DNA of 64,000 bases from CALBPI01 sp039027435. Its GTDB lineage: Bacteria; Pseudomonadota; Gammaproteobacteria; Steroidobacterales; Woeseiaceae. Made by a program: the position numbers and the translations under genes. The stretch covers positions 62,001 through 126,000 of the forward strand of contig JBCCKF010000008.1 of the NCBI GenBank assembly GCA_039027435.1. The letters run 5' to 3'. The first letter of the stretch is position 1. Every line of letters starts with the position of its first letter. This document shows, piece by piece, positions 42,773 through 52,159 of this stretch. The notes under the pieces were generated by a model. The model saw only the letters and a program-made list of their open reading frames with translations, was not told where the DNA came from and searched no databases.

Positions 42773-43831
42773 TCAGCCGTCGGTAATCAGCGCTCTGGAA
42801 ACGGACCACTGATCGTCGCGCAGCACCTCCACTATCGGGGTGAAGCGCGCTTGCCGTTCTTCGTCCACCATGTTGAGTGGATCAGCATCAAACGGGTCGG
42901 GTATGACCGCGTTGTCCGCCGCATACTTCGCGCGCTTGGCGAGCCACTGAACCTGGGTGCGCAACAGCGCCATGAAATTTTCGGTGGCGGTGAAATCACG
43001 AAATCGAATAAACGACTGGTCCACGGTATTCATCAAGCGCCGGCACTGTGCGTCGTCGCCATAATCTACTGCGCCCACCTCACGGTGATAGGCCAATCGT
43101 GACTTTGCTGCCAGATCCCCTGCTGATTCGAAGAACCGGGTCATGAACTGGGCCATCGCCAACAAGTGAAGATTGATGACACGCTGGTCCGCAATAGGTA
43201 ACGCACGGTCTGCCGGCGGACGTTCAACTCGCACCTCGCGTGCGGTGGCAAGCGTTTCATCGTGCGCAGCAACATAAGCTCTCAAGTCTTCTGTCACGAC
43301 ACGTTTTTCTTGAGTCAGGCGGCGTCGGCGCCACCAATGCCATGGATAGCGAGCTCGCAGATACTGAGCCTCCAAATCACGTAGCAGCTGACGCAATGAC
43401 ATGATCGATGCCTTTTCGGAAACAAGCTGCTGTTCTACCTCGGCCACGCGCTCAGCATGCTGTGCACGCCACTCCTCGATCCGTTCGACTCTGCGCTTAC
43501 CGCTGGTTCGCGTCGCCATTTGATGTGCAGCAGTGACGAGATGCTGATGACACCGACGCCACAAACCGCGTAGGTGATAGAACAGCATCGTGCCCAGCGC
43601 AGTGTTCTCACCGGTCAGAAGCTCTTCGAGATACGCAAGCTTCCGCTCCAGACGCTCGCCGTGCTGCTCCGCTCCAGCCAACGACTGATTCAGTTGACGT
43701 TCGCGCTGACGCAGATCGCTGTAGGCCTTCTTGAGCGCAACGCGATTGGAGAACAGTCGCAGCAGACGCTCGTGCTCGTCTATCGCAGAGGACGCGGTAT
43801 CGGTTGTAATGTTTTGGCTGACAGCGACCAT
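42773..43831 (-). CDS. Coiled-coil protein of unknown function
   Basis: 352 residues, no signal or membrane helix. Residues about 20-75 and 100-165 are predicted coiled coil by heptad pattern (LKKAYSDLRQRERQLNQSL; VEQQLVSEKASIMSLRQLL). A basic/aromatic stretch (RYPWHWWRRRRLTQEKR, near residue 160-176) splits the chain, and the C-terminal 150 residues are globular and helical (INLHLLAMAQFMTRFFESAG, ENFMALLRTQVQWLAKRAKY). I do not recognise it. It lies alone between the RND operon (convergent) and a DUF1249 gene upstream. It might bind the membrane surface or a large RNP, but nothing in the sequence shows this. Confidence 0.7.
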   Translation of the reverse strand: MVAVSQNITTDTASSAIDEHERLLRLFSNRVALKKAYSDLRQRERQLNQSLAGAEQHGERLERKLAYLEELLTGENTALGTMLFYHLRGLWRRCHQHLVTAAHQMATRTSGKRRVERIEEWRAQHAERVAEVEQQLVSEKASIMSLRQLLRDLEAQYLRARYPWHWWRRRRLTQEKRVVTEDLRAYVAAHDETLATAREVRVERPPADRALPIADQRVINLHLLAMAQFMTRFFESAGDLAAKSRLAYHREVGAVDYGDDAQCRRLMNTVDQSFIRFRDFTATENFMALLRTQVQWLAKRAKYAADNAVIPDPFDADPLNMVDEERQARFTPIVEVLRDDQWSVSRALITDG

Positions 43832-43929
43832 CGCTGAACGGAGTCTCTCGTTATGCCCTGTTTGGCACCGCGAAAGAGATTACACATAACCTGCTGGGAT
43901 CGGCGTTGACCTGCCGCACAGTTTTTGGA

Positions 43930-44400
43930 TCAACCGGAGATTCGATGACCTGCATCGAGCAAGTATTCGAGCCACTTGTTCAGCAAGACGTTGCGTCGCC
44001 ACCGAGAGTCCAGTGTCTCGCGGTGCGAAGCCGCAATATCCCGGAGAATGTGATGACGATGCTGGGCGCTCATACTCATAACCTCGGCCAGCTTGCCGTC
44101 GAAATATACGCGCAGACGCAAGTCCGGGTCCGCGATTGACGCTATTTCGCCATCGACTTCGGGCGCATCGAAAAGGTAGGTCAAACGCAACGTCAGCGTG
44201 TATCGCGTGCGTTCCTCGACCGTGCAGTGCAGAGGCAGATCGTCTGCCGCAGCCGTCGAAACCGCCTCGCCTGTCAACCGATCGAGTTCAGGGACCAGCA
44301 TCCAGAGGCGCAGAAAATTGCTCTCGTAGACGCTCATCAGGCCGGCAAAGCTGCGCGGCTTTACCTGAGTTTGCGGGACGATTCTGCTATCGGTTTGCAT
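43930..44400 (-). CDS. DUF1249 (YqiB-like) protein
   Basis: 156 residues. The conserved opening FAGLMSVYESNFLRLWMLVPEL, an HCTVEERTRYTLTLRLTYLF beta stretch and DPDLRLRVYFDGKLAEVMSM define the DUF1249 family, found in gammaproteobacteria as a small cytosolic protein of unknown role. In E. coli YqiB lies by nudF, cpdA and parE; here it is between an unknown coiled-coil gene and ppsR. The C-terminal helix RRNVLLNKWLEYLLDAGH is also typical. About 75 bases separate it from the 3' end of ppsR. Confidence 0.85.
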   Translation of the reverse strand: MQTDSRIVPQTQVKPRSFAGLMSVYESNFLRLWMLVPELDRLTGEAVSTAAADDLPLHCTVEERTRYTLTLRLTYLFDAPEVDGEIASIADPDLRLRVYFDGKLAEVMSMSAQHRHHILRDIAASHRETLDSRWRRNVLLNKWLEYLLDAGHRISG

Positions 44401-44476
44401 CGCTAGAGCTTAGCACAGCTTGCCTTGTTGACAGGGTGTCGCGAATTGCCGCGAAATCTAAAATTAGACGATACTT

Positions 44477-45301
44477 CTACGGGCGCACACGGCGCTCTAC
44501 GCCTGTAGCTTCAAGGATACGACTGGATATTTCCTCGATCGAAAACTCGGTCGTATCTACATGCGGGATTCGGTACTTGGAGAACAGCGCCGCTGCCGCG
44601 CGAAGCTCGAAATTGACCTGCTGCGCCGACGCATAACGCCCCGCCGATCGTCGCTCCTTGCGAATTTGCTGAAGTCTTCTCGCGTTGATCGTCAAACCAA
44701 ATAGCTTGTTACGATGCTCCAGAAGGCGCGCTGGCAGGCTGCCGCCCTCAAATTCATCATCCGTGATCGGATAATTCGCCGCATAAACTCCGTACTGCAA
44801 AGCCAGATACAGGCATGTTGGTGTTTTTCCGGAACGTGACACCCCAACGAGAATGACGTCAGCCTGATCGTAGTTGCGAGTGACACCGCCGTCATCGTTC
44901 GCCAGCGCATAGTTCGTTGCTTCTATGCGTTTCATGTAGGTATCGGTATCCGACATCCCATGCGCTCGTCCTGCCGCATGTGATGCCTCGGTTTCCAATT
45001 CAGACTCGAGCCGCTCTACGAACGCATCAAAGATATCGAGGTACAAACCGTTCGCTTCGCGAATGATCGCGCGCAATTCGTCATGTACGAGGGAGCTGAA
45101 AACGATAGGGCGGTGTTGATCCTGAGCAGCCGCACGATCGATCCGATCCTTCAGTTCGACTGCTCTGGACTCGGAATCCACGAATGGGACAGTCACCTGA
45201 CGAAACGACTCTCCAACGAATTGTGTCATGAGACTATGGCCCAGGGTTTCTGCGGTCACACCCGTTTGATCCGAAATGAAAAAGACTGTCCTGCTGGCCA
45301 T
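44477..45301 (-). CDS. ppsR: PEP synthase regulatory protein (bifunctional kinase/pyrophosphorylase)
   Basis: 274 residues, DUF299 family. It switches PpsA off by ADP-dependent phosphorylation and on by phosphate-dependent dephosphorylation. Family blocks are intact: VFFISDQTGVTAETLGHSL at the start, RIEATNYALANDDG in the middle, the P-loop VILVGVSRSGKTPTCLYLA near residues 148-166, and ANYPI after it. The C-terminal IPHVDTTEFSIEEISSRIL matches the regulatory site. It diverges from ppsA with about 130 bases between, the usual gammaproteobacterial arrangement. Confidence 0.96.
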   Translation of the reverse strand: MASRTVFFISDQTGVTAETLGHSLMTQFVGESFRQVTVPFVDSESRAVELKDRIDRAAAQDQHRPIVFSSLVHDELRAIIREANGLYLDIFDAFVERLESELETEASHAAGRAHGMSDTDTYMKRIEATNYALANDDGGVTRNYDQADVILVGVSRSGKTPTCLYLALQYGVYAANYPITDDEFEGGSLPARLLEHRNKLFGLTINARRLQQIRKERRSAGRYASAQQVNFELRAAAALFSKYRIPHVDTTEFSIEEISSRILEATGVERRVRP

Positions 45302-45391
45302 TAGCGCTCCTCTAACCGGCGCTTACCATAACCCAACTGCCGTATTTAGGCTCGCGACCGATGTCACAAAGCGAACAGCCCCGCGGCGCGT

Positions 45392-45397
45392 TATAAT
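45392..45397 (+). promoter_or_regulatory. Candidate -10 of ppsA
   Basis: A perfect TATAAT lies 37 bases before the GTG start of ppsA. No good TTGACA-like hexamer sits 16-18 bases upstream, so an activator or an extended element may be needed. Confidence 0.4.
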
Positions 45398-45434
45398 GGC
45401 GGGCTTTATGTATCCACGGTAACGAGGGATCAGC

Positions 45435-47798
45435 GTGAACCGGTTTGTCATTCCATTTTCTGAGCTCGGCATGGGCGATGTTGAGCGCGTTGGCGGCAAG
45501 AATGCCTCGCTTGGTGAGATGATCAGCAATCTGCACGGACTCGGCGTCACCGTTCCGGGTGGGTTCGCCACCACCGCTGAAGCCTACCGGGTGTTTCTGC
45601 GCGACAACGGTCTGGATACGCAGATCGCAGAACGGCTGCAGGACCTCGACGTTGACGATATCGGTGCGCTGACCGCAGCGGGAGACGATATCCGGCGCTG
45701 GATTCGCGAGGCACCCTTGCCCGCCAAACTGGAGGCCGATATGGCCGAGGCCTGGGCTGAAATGGCGGACGGGCGTGATATCGCGGTCGCGGTTCGATCC
45801 TCAGCGACCGCAGAGGACCTGCCCGATGCGTCATTCGCCGGCCAGCAGGAGACATTCCTGAATATTCGTGGGCTGGACAACGTCATCACAGCCATGCGCG
45901 ATGTGTTCGCCTCACTCTTCAATGATCGTGCTATCGCTTACCGCACACACCAGGGTTATTCCCACGAGCAGGTCGCTTTGTCAGCCGGCATCCAGCATAT
46001 GGTGCGCAGTGACAGAGGTTCGAGCGGTGTGATGTTCACACTCGACACCGAGTCCGGTTTCCGCGATTTGGTGTTTATTACTGCATCCTGGGGCCTCGGT
46101 GAAACCGTAGTTCAGGGCGCAGTGAATCCCGATGAGTTTTACGTCTATAAACCCGCGCTGCGAGCCGGAAACATGCCGATCATGCGGCGCAACCTCGGCA
46201 GCAAAGCGATCAAGATGGTGTTCTCGGATGACGCGCGCGCTGGCAAGAGCGTAGAAACGATTGACGTTGACAGCGACGCCCGTCGCCAGTTTTCGATCAC
46301 GGATGATGATGTGCTCGAACTCTCCCGCCATGCATTGACCATCGAAGCGCACTACGGGCGACCGATGGACATCGAGTGGGGTAAGGACGGCGAAGACGGC
46401 AAGATCTACATCCTGCAAGCGCGACCCGAGACCGTGCAGTCTCGGTCCGGGCGCACCCTGCAACGATTCACGTTGAAGAAGCGATCCACGGTGATCGCCA
46501 GCGGTCGCAGCATCGGACAGAAGATCGGCGCGGGCAAGGCGAAGGTCATTCGTGACGTCAGTGAAATGGCACGCGTGCAGAGCGGCGATGTTCTCGTTGC
46601 CGATATGACCGACCCGGATTGGGAACCTGTCATGAAACGGGCGGCTGCTATCGTCACCAATCGCGGTGGACGAACCTGTCACGCCGCGATTATCGCTCGC
46701 GAACTGGGAATACCCGCAGTTGTCGGCTGCGGCGATGCCACAGATCTGATTCACGACGGCACCGAGGTCACCGTTTCATGCGCCGAGGGCGACGAAGGCT
46801 TCATCTACGACGGTGTACTCGAGTTTGAAAAGCATCAGATCGAACTCGATGCACTACCCGAGGTGCCCGTTAAGATCATGATGAATGTCGGTAACCCCGA
46901 CCGAGCTTTTGACTTTGCCTCAATCCCGCATCGTGGGGTCGGACTCGCCAGACTCGAATTCATCATCAACCGAATGATCGGGGTGCATCCGCAGGCTCTG
47001 CTCGACTATGACGACATTGACGCCGACACGCGCGAGATGATTGACGAGCAAATGGCGGGATACACCTCGCCTCGAGAGTTCTTCATCAGCAAATTGGCTG
47101 AAGGGGTGAGCTCCATCGCGGCGGCGTTCGCACCGCACCCCGTGATCGTCCGTTTGTCGGACTTCAAATCCAATGAATACGCGAATCTGATCGGTGGCGA
47201 GCTCTACGAGCCCAATGAGGAAAACCCGATGTTGGGTTTCCGTGGGGCCGCGCGATACCTCGATGAGAACTTCCAGCCTTGTTTCCAGATGGAATGCGAG
47301 GCTCTGCGCCGCGTGCGCAACGACATGGGACTGACCAACGTCGAGGTGATGGTGCCGTTCGTCAGAACGCTGGATCAAGCGCGACAGGTCACCGAACTTC
47401 TCGCGGAAGAGGGGTTGTCGCGGGGCGAGAACGGACTGCGCTTGATCATGATGTCAGAACTGCCGACCAATGCTTTGTTGGCCGATCAGTACCTCGAGTA
47501 CTTTGATGGCATGTCGATCGGATCGAACGACATGACCCAGCTCGCGCTAGGGCTTGACCGCGACTCCGGACTTATCGCCGATCTGTTTGATGAGCGCGAT
47601 GAAGCCGTCAAGGCATTGCTTGAGCTGACCATCAGTGCGTGCAAGCGCCAGAACAAATACGTTGGTATTTGTGGTCAAGGTCCGTCAGATCACCCGGAAC
47701 TCGCAAAGTGGCTTTTGGAACAGGGCATTGAGTCGATGTCGCTCAACCCTGATACCGTCATCGAGACCTGGCTGTACCTCGCCGGAGAGCGAGTCTGA
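45435..47798 (+). CDS. ppsA: Phosphoenolpyruvate synthase
   Basis: 787 residues. It makes PEP from pyruvate and ATP for gluconeogenesis, releasing AMP and phosphate. The N-terminal ATP-grasp domain includes GGKNASLGEMI and VRSSATAEDLPDASFAGQQE. The swivelling phosphohistidine domain has GGRTCHAAIIARELGIPAVVG with the catalytic His, near residue 418. The C-terminal PEP/pyruvate barrel includes MVPFVRTLDQA, SIGSNDMTQLALGLDRDSG and ICGQGPSDHPELAKWLLEQG with the catalytic Cys. The GTG start has GAGGG upstream. Length is as in E. coli PpsA. Confidence 0.97.
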   Translation: MNRFVIPFSELGMGDVERVGGKNASLGEMISNLHGLGVTVPGGFATTAEAYRVFLRDNGLDTQIAERLQDLDVDDIGALTAAGDDIRRWIREAPLPAKLEADMAEAWAEMADGRDIAVAVRSSATAEDLPDASFAGQQETFLNIRGLDNVITAMRDVFASLFNDRAIAYRTHQGYSHEQVALSAGIQHMVRSDRGSSGVMFTLDTESGFRDLVFITASWGLGETVVQGAVNPDEFYVYKPALRAGNMPIMRRNLGSKAIKMVFSDDARAGKSVETIDVDSDARRQFSITDDDVLELSRHALTIEAHYGRPMDIEWGKDGEDGKIYILQARPETVQSRSGRTLQRFTLKKRSTVIASGRSIGQKIGAGKAKVIRDVSEMARVQSGDVLVADMTDPDWEPVMKRAAAIVTNRGGRTCHAAIIARELGIPAVVGCGDATDLIHDGTEVTVSCAEGDEGFIYDGVLEFEKHQIELDALPEVPVKIMMNVGNPDRAFDFASIPHRGVGLARLEFIINRMIGVHPQALLDYDDIDADTREMIDEQMAGYTSPREFFISKLAEGVSSIAAAFAPHPVIVRLSDFKSNEYANLIGGELYEPNEENPMLGFRGAARYLDENFQPCFQMECEALRRVRNDMGLTNVEVMVPFVRTLDQARQVTELLAEEGLSRGENGLRLIMMSELPTNALLADQYLEYFDGMSIGSNDMTQLALGLDRDSGLIADLFDERDEAVKALLELTISACKRQNKYVGICGQGPSDHPELAKWLLEQGIESMSLNPDTVIETWLYLAGERV

Positions 47799-47814
47799 CA
47801 GGGCAATAAGGCGG

Positions 47815-48516
47815 CTACAGCAGATCGCCGGATCCGTAGCCACCGCGTTTGCGGCGCCTGAGTCCTGGGAGGATCAGACCGAGCACAATACCGAGCAGCA
47901 AGACGCCTGCACCGACGACGAAGCCGTACAAGGCTCTCTGACTGCGCAGGTCAGCGTTCGATTGCTGCAAACCCTGAAGTTCGATTTCGGTTTCCTGCAG
48001 GTCGGTTCTCAACGTCATGTTCTCGCGATCGATCGCCAACACGTTAGACGCTTTCTGTTGCAAGTCTGCAAGCTCACTTGTCAGGCGCTCGTTGTCTTGC
48101 TCGAGCGCGCGCAAACGCTGCTGCGCAGCGGCATAGGACGTGCGCAGATCATCGAGCTCACGGCCCTGATCACCGCTCTCATTGCGCAGTGAATCAACAC
48201 GCCCCTGCAAAGCGGCCAACTGGCTTCGCGCATCAGGGTCACGCATCAGATAGCGCGTCAGTACATATCCCTCGGTCTCGCTGGTGGTGAGACGCACGCG
48301 GCTGTAACCTGACTCGGCGTCCTGTTCGAGTACCTCAACAGGAGTACCCGATTCGAGCATCCTGACAATCGCGTTCTGCGTACTAGGACCGCGCCGCATC
48401 GTGATTTCAAAAATGTCTGTGACGTATTGGCGCTCTTCGCCGGATTGCGCACGTGAATCGGCGGTCACCGCGAACAGTGCGAGTGCAAGAAGCATCGATT
48501 TGAGTACGTAGTTCAT
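47815..48516 (-). CDS. SH3-domain envelope protein (YgiM-like, TIGR04211)
   Basis: 233 residues: signal peptide (about 1-24), a bacterial SH3 domain (RQYVTDIFEITMRRGPSTQN, YVLTRYLM, about 28-90), a long coiled coil (about 95-195), one transmembrane helix (LYGFVVGAGVLLLGIVLGLI) and a short basic C-terminus. This order, SH3, coiled coil and C-terminal anchor, is the YgiM/TIGR04211 layout, of unknown role. The ATG at 48516 is preferred to a GTG 27 bases further up, as it gives the clean signal sequence. Confidence 0.87.
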   Translation of the reverse strand: MNYVLKSMLLALALFAVTADSRAQSGEERQYVTDIFEITMRRGPSTQNAIVRMLESGTPVEVLEQDAESGYSRVRLTTSETEGYVLTRYLMRDPDARSQLAALQGRVDSLRNESGDQGRELDDLRTSYAAAQQRLRALEQDNERLTSELADLQQKASNVLAIDRENMTLRTDLQETEIELQGLQQSNADLRSQRALYGFVVGAGVLLLGIVLGLILPGLRRRKRGGYGSGDLL

Positions 48517-48573
48517 GCGCGCGAGATTAAGTGGTGTGTGCACGTTTGTACACTGTCGTAGAACGGCAACACG

Positions 48574-48969
48574 TCAGTCCCTCGATAGGTGTGCAAGGCT
48601 GGCTGCATGCGCCTCCCAGTGCTGGCCATCAAACGCCTCGACGTCAACCGGGAATCCGTCAGGGAGTTCCAGGCAGGCGAGATTGACGCTGACGCCATCG
48701 GGGTTGGACCTCGGTCGATAAAACGACTTCACGCCACAAATGCTGCAAAACAGATGCCGAGCGACCCCGGTGTTGAATCGATATTCTGAGAGCTCCTCTT
48801 CCCCGGACAGAAGCTCGAAAGCTGACTCTGGCACAATGGCACCAACAAACCCGGACTGCGCGCAAATCGAACAATTACATGCGTGTGCCAGCAAGGGCTT
48901 TGCGACCGACACTCGATAACGCACTGCGCCACAGTGGCAGCTACCCAAAAGATCGATCAACTCACTCAT
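48574..48969 (-). CDS. GFA-family (CENP-V fold) zinc protein
   Basis: 131 residues. Zn ligands lie in GSCHCGAVRYRV and CNCSICAQSG; a third pair is in FCSICGVKSFY. The family is called after glutathione-dependent formaldehyde-activating enzyme, but many members act on other adducts or have no known substrate. There is no link to a formaldehyde dehydrogenase here. It overlaps the DUF938 methyltransferase gene by 4 bases and so is translated with it. Confidence 0.9.
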   Translation of the reverse strand: MSELIDLLGSCHCGAVRYRVSVAKPLLAHACNCSICAQSGFVGAIVPESAFELLSGEEELSEYRFNTGVARHLFCSICGVKSFYRPRSNPDGVSVNLACLELPDGFPVDVEAFDGQHWEAHAASLAHLSRD

Positions 48970-49613
48970 GAGAGGGCCGATAGATGTCGGCGCGCGAAAA
49001 CGAGCATCTGATTATTAGCAGGCATGTGATAGTGGGCCACTTCAACCCAGCCAGTGCGACACGCAAGCGCCCTCACCTCGCCCAGATCACGAATACCCAT
49101 GCCGGTTGCTTCTGCTCGCAATTGCACATCAAACACGGCATTACCTTCACTGGTCGGCTTACCGTCGACGTGAAACGGCCCATACACAAAAAAGCGAGTC
49201 GCATCTCGCGCCAGCTTCGCGGCATTCGAAAACAAATCGGTCACGGCACCCCAATCCATGATGTGGAGTGTATTCACCGTTAACAGGGCATCGAAGTCAG
49301 GCATCTCTCGCCATTGTTCGGAGGACCTCGCATCGAGCGCAAGCGCGGGAAGGACCCTATCTGCGGCCTCGGCGGTCGCTGCCCAGCCATTGATGCTTCC
49401 ATGGTCGGGAATACGGTCACTCGGTTGCCACAGTACCCCATCGAGACGATCGATCAGATAAGCAGCGTGTTGCCCGGTACCACTCCCCACTTCGAGGAGC
49501 GTTCCGGGGGTCAGCCACGCTTCGAGCACCCTGCCCAACGCCTCCCTGTTTCGCTCGCACGATGGGGAAGAACGCAGCGCGCTAGACGCGGACGAAGGCC
49601 CACCCGCGATCAT
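48966..49613 (-). CDS. DUF938 SAM-dependent methyltransferase-like protein
   Basis: 215 residues. The Rossmann methyltransferase core is visible: LLEVGSGTGQHAAYLIDRL near residues 38-56 (motif I), LWQPSDRIPDHGSI (motif II), and NTLHIMDWGAVTDLF (DUF938 signature). FVYGPFHVDGKPTSEGN and MPANNQMLVF complete it. The substrate of this family is unknown. It is coupled by 4-base overlaps to orn upstream and the GFA gene downstream, making a three-gene unit. Confidence 0.9.
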   Translation of the reverse strand: MIAGGPSSASSALRSSPSCERNREALGRVLEAWLTPGTLLEVGSGTGQHAAYLIDRLDGVLWQPSDRIPDHGSINGWAATAEAADRVLPALALDARSSEQWREMPDFDALLTVNTLHIMDWGAVTDLFSNAAKLARDATRFFVYGPFHVDGKPTSEGNAVFDVQLRAEATGMGIRDLGEVRALACRTGWVEVAHYHMPANNQMLVFARRHLSALS

Positions 49614-50194
49614 TCCGATCCCATAGCGGCCATGAATACGTCAATGCCCGGTTGAAGCCATTGCTCGCGGTAGTGCCGCAGCTCTTCAATTGAGTCCCTG
49701 ATATCCTCCAACGCGAGATGCAGTCCCTGCTTGCGTACTCCACGACAAAGTTCCGGCGCCCAGTTCTGAGCAAGAATCTTGAGTGTGCTGACGTCCAGGT
49801 TGCGGTAGTGGAAATACGCTTCTAACTCCGGCATGTAGCGCGCGAGGAATCGACGATCCTGGCAAATGCTGTTGCCGCACATTGGCGAGCTGCCACGGAT
49901 GACATGCTGTTCAAGAAAAGCGATGGTCTCACGTTCGGCTGCAGTCTCGTCGTAGCCACTCTTGCGCACGCGCTCTGTGAGTCCCGATCCGCCGTGCTGA
50001 CGCGTATTCCATTCGTCCATGCCTTCAAGACGTTCTTCACTCTGTCTGACGGCAAGCACCGGACCGGAGGCGATTTCGTTCAGATCATGATCGGTGACAA
50101 TCGTGGCAATCTCGATAATGCGATCCTGCGACGGGCTCAGTCCAGTCATCTCAAGATCGATCCAGATCAATCGGTTGTGGGGCAAATTCGTCAT
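49610..50194 (-). CDS. orn: Oligoribonuclease
   Basis: 194 residues. It degrades 2-5 nt RNAs and pGpG from c-di-GMP breakdown. DEDDh-type exonuclease motifs: LIWIDLEMTGLSP (Asp, Glu) at residues 9-21, CGNSICQDRRFLARYMPELE (Asp), and RKQGLHLALEDIRDSIEEL (His, Asp). The ATG at 50194 follows from alignment; an open frame continues upstream without similarity. It is divergent from rsgA with 52 bases between, an arrangement common in gammaproteobacteria. Its stop overlaps the DUF938 start. Confidence 0.97.
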   Translation of the reverse strand: MTNLPHNRLIWIDLEMTGLSPSQDRIIEIATIVTDHDLNEIASGPVLAVRQSEERLEGMDEWNTRQHGGSGLTERVRKSGYDETAAERETIAFLEQHVIRGSSPMCGNSICQDRRFLARYMPELEAYFHYRNLDVSTLKILAQNWAPELCRGVRKQGLHLALEDIRDSIEELRHYREQWLQPGIDVFMAAMGSE

Positions 50195-50246
50195 CAGGGC
50201 AGTGTAGCAGACCCGCATCAAGCGTCTGCACTGGCATAATGCCGCG

Positions 50247-51164
50247 GTGAACGACGACGCAGACAACACCAGTCGAGTAATGCGCGTTGCGGCGAGTTTC
50301 GGCGCGCGCTTTGAACTTACTCCCGACGGCCTACCGAGTGCGGACCCAATCCCTGCACGCCCGAGAGGCAAGAAACTCAAACCGGTTGCGGGAGACTTCG
50401 TCAGGGCGCGCCCACTTGAAGGCGAGAAGGACTGGCAGATCGAGGAAGTGCTCGAACGCGCGAGTGCACTCGATCGAACCGACACTCGCGGACGACGCGA
50501 GTTGCTGGCGGCCAATGTGTCAATGATGGTGATCGTGCTCGCACCACAGCCACAACCGGATTTTTTTATCGCCGATCGCTATCTCGCTGCCGCGGAATTG
50601 ATGCCATGCAAAGCCGCCATTGTCTGGAACAAGAGCGATATCGCTGCGCCCGAAGCGGAGGTCGAAGTGTACCGTGCGCTCGGCTATCATGTGATCAACG
50701 CAAGTAACAAGAACCACGACGGCATCGGCGCGTTGCGCGACATCATGCGTGGCGAACTCTCTGTTTTTGTCGGTCAATCCGGCGTGGGCAAATCGACCCT
50801 CGTCAATACGCTTTCAGGAGGCGACGTACAGCGGACTGGCTCCGTATCGAGCGCCAACCTCGAAGGGCGGCACACAACCGTTTCAGCACGCCTGATCACT
50901 CTCGATACCGATATCCAGGTGATCGATTCGCCCGGCGTTCGAGACTACGCGCCAGGGATCATTGAACCGCGTGAGGTGGCGCGAGGTTTTCGTGAGATCC
51001 ATGCCGCCGCGGCAGGCTGTCGCTTTGCTGATTGTATGCACCGGGCGGAACCTGACTGTGAGGTCAAGGCCCAGGTTGAAACCGGCAAGATCAGCGACCG
51101 CCGGTACCGGAGCTACTTGCGACTGGCACAGATCAATCGCCAACTTGGTGCCGATCGCTACTAG
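50247..51164 (+). CDS. rsgA: Ribosome small-subunit GTPase RsgA
   Basis: 305 residues, a late 30S assembly GTPase. The G motifs are circularly permuted as in this family: G4 VWNKSDI comes before G1 GQSGVGKSTLVNTLSG and G3 DSPGVRDYAPG. The N-terminal OB fold (VAGDFVRARPLEGEKDWQIEEVLER) and C-terminal zinc finger (CRFADCMHRAEPDC) are present. The start is GTG at 50247. It shares its stop-codon bases with the convergent HIT gene in a CTAG. Confidence 0.97.
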   Translation: MNDDADNTSRVMRVAASFGARFELTPDGLPSADPIPARPRGKKLKPVAGDFVRARPLEGEKDWQIEEVLERASALDRTDTRGRRELLAANVSMMVIVLAPQPQPDFFIADRYLAAAELMPCKAAIVWNKSDIAAPEAEVEVYRALGYHVINASNKNHDGIGALRDIMRGELSVFVGQSGVGKSTLVNTLSGGDVQRTGSVSSANLEGRHTTVSARLITLDTDIQVIDSPGVRDYAPGIIEPREVARGFREIHAAAAGCRFADCMHRAEPDCEVKAQVETGKISDRRYRSYLRLAQINRQLGADRY

Positions 51165-51526
51165 CCCGAGTGGCCAAAACCCATAGGCATCTTCGCACCC
51201 GCGAGCAGATGCATGTGCAGGTGGAAAACCGTCTGTCCGCCGTCGGCGTTGCAGTTAACAATCAGGCGAAAGCCACTTTCTGCGATCCCCTGCTCGGCAG
51301 CGAAGTCACGAGCCGCCAGAAACAAACGTCCGACCAACGTTGCCTGATCGTCACGTATGTCGTTCACAGTGGGGATATGTGGCTTGGGTATGAACAGCAC
51401 GTGCACGGGCGCTTGTGGACTAATGTCTCGGAATCCGAGTACATGCTCATTTTCAAACACCCGCTCTGCCGGAATCTCGCCCGCGACGATCTTGCAGAAC
51501 AAACAATCCGGATCGAACTCTGACAT
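51161..51526 (-). CDS. HIT-family (HinT-like) nucleotide hydrolase
   Basis: 121 residues, cytosolic purine nucleoside phosphoramidase fold. The N-terminus CLFCKIVAGEIPAERVFENE is standard HinT; the middle has PQAPVHVLFIPKPHIPTVND, and the HIT motif is VFHLHMHLLAG, with the central His as nucleophile. There is GAGAGCG before the ATG. It lies two bases downstream of recR on the same strand, so the two may be co-transcribed. Confidence 0.95.
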   Translation of the reverse strand: MSEFDPDCLFCKIVAGEIPAERVFENEHVLGFRDISPQAPVHVLFIPKPHIPTVNDIRDDQATLVGRLFLAARDFAAEQGIAESGFRLIVNCNADGGQTVFHLHMHLLAGAKMPMGFGHSG

Positions 51527-51528
51527 CG

Positions 51529-52140
51529 CTATCGCTCTCCTTGAAACAGACTACGGCGTCCGCTAAACGCGTGCGACAGCGTGCCGCCATCAACAAATTC
51601 GAGTTCGCCACCCACGGGAACGCCGTGGGCAATACGACTCGCTTTAACGCCCTGTGCATCTGCCAATTCAGCGACGTAATGCGCGGTTGCATCGCCTTCT
51701 ACCGTCGGGTTGGTAGCGATGATGACTTCTTTCAGATCCGGCTCCCGAAACCGAGCAGCCAGCAGATCAAGTCCCAGTTCTGAGGGTCCGATGCCGTCCA
51801 AAGGTGAAAGATGTCCGAGCAGGACAAAGTAGCGGCCACGGAATCCTGTCGCGTTATCGATCGCCAGAACATCCGCCGGCGATTCGACCACGCATAGTGT
51901 TGAGTCATCACGCGATGCATCGCTACAGAATTCACATATCTCGTTCTCGGTATACATACGACAACGATTGCAGTTGCGAATACCAGCGGCTGACTGAGCA
52001 AGCGCAGTAGCCAGTCTTGCGGATCCTGACCGATCACCTTCTAGCAATGAAAACGCCATCCGTTGCGCAGACTTCTGCCCAACTCCGGGGAGGCAACGAA
52101 GCGCATCAATCAACTCTGTCAGGAGCGGTGTAAAGGCCAT
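51529..52140 (-). CDS. recR: Recombination protein RecR
   Basis: 203 residues, RecF pathway partner of RecO/RecF. It has the helix-hairpin-helix (LIDALRCLPGVGQKSAQRMA), a C4 zinc finger (CNRCRMYTENEICEFC), a Toprim domain (LCVVESPADVLAIDNATGFRG, GHLSPLDGIGPSELG) and a Walker-B-like end. It lies in the standard order dnaX-ybaB-recR, 19 bases after ybaB. Confidence 0.97.
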   Translation of the reverse strand: MAFTPLLTELIDALRCLPGVGQKSAQRMAFSLLEGDRSGSARLATALAQSAAGIRNCNRCRMYTENEICEFCSDASRDDSTLCVVESPADVLAIDNATGFRGRYFVLLGHLSPLDGIGPSELGLDLLAARFREPDLKEVIIATNPTVEGDATAHYVAELADAQGVKASRIAHGVPVGGELEFVDGGTLSHAFSGRRSLFQGER

Positions 52141-52159
52141 AGTGTCGGGTACGGATGTT

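Noticed and set aside
45981..46754. 257-residue frame antisense to ppsA
   Set aside because: Fully inside a conserved enzyme gene on the other strand; no domain pattern.
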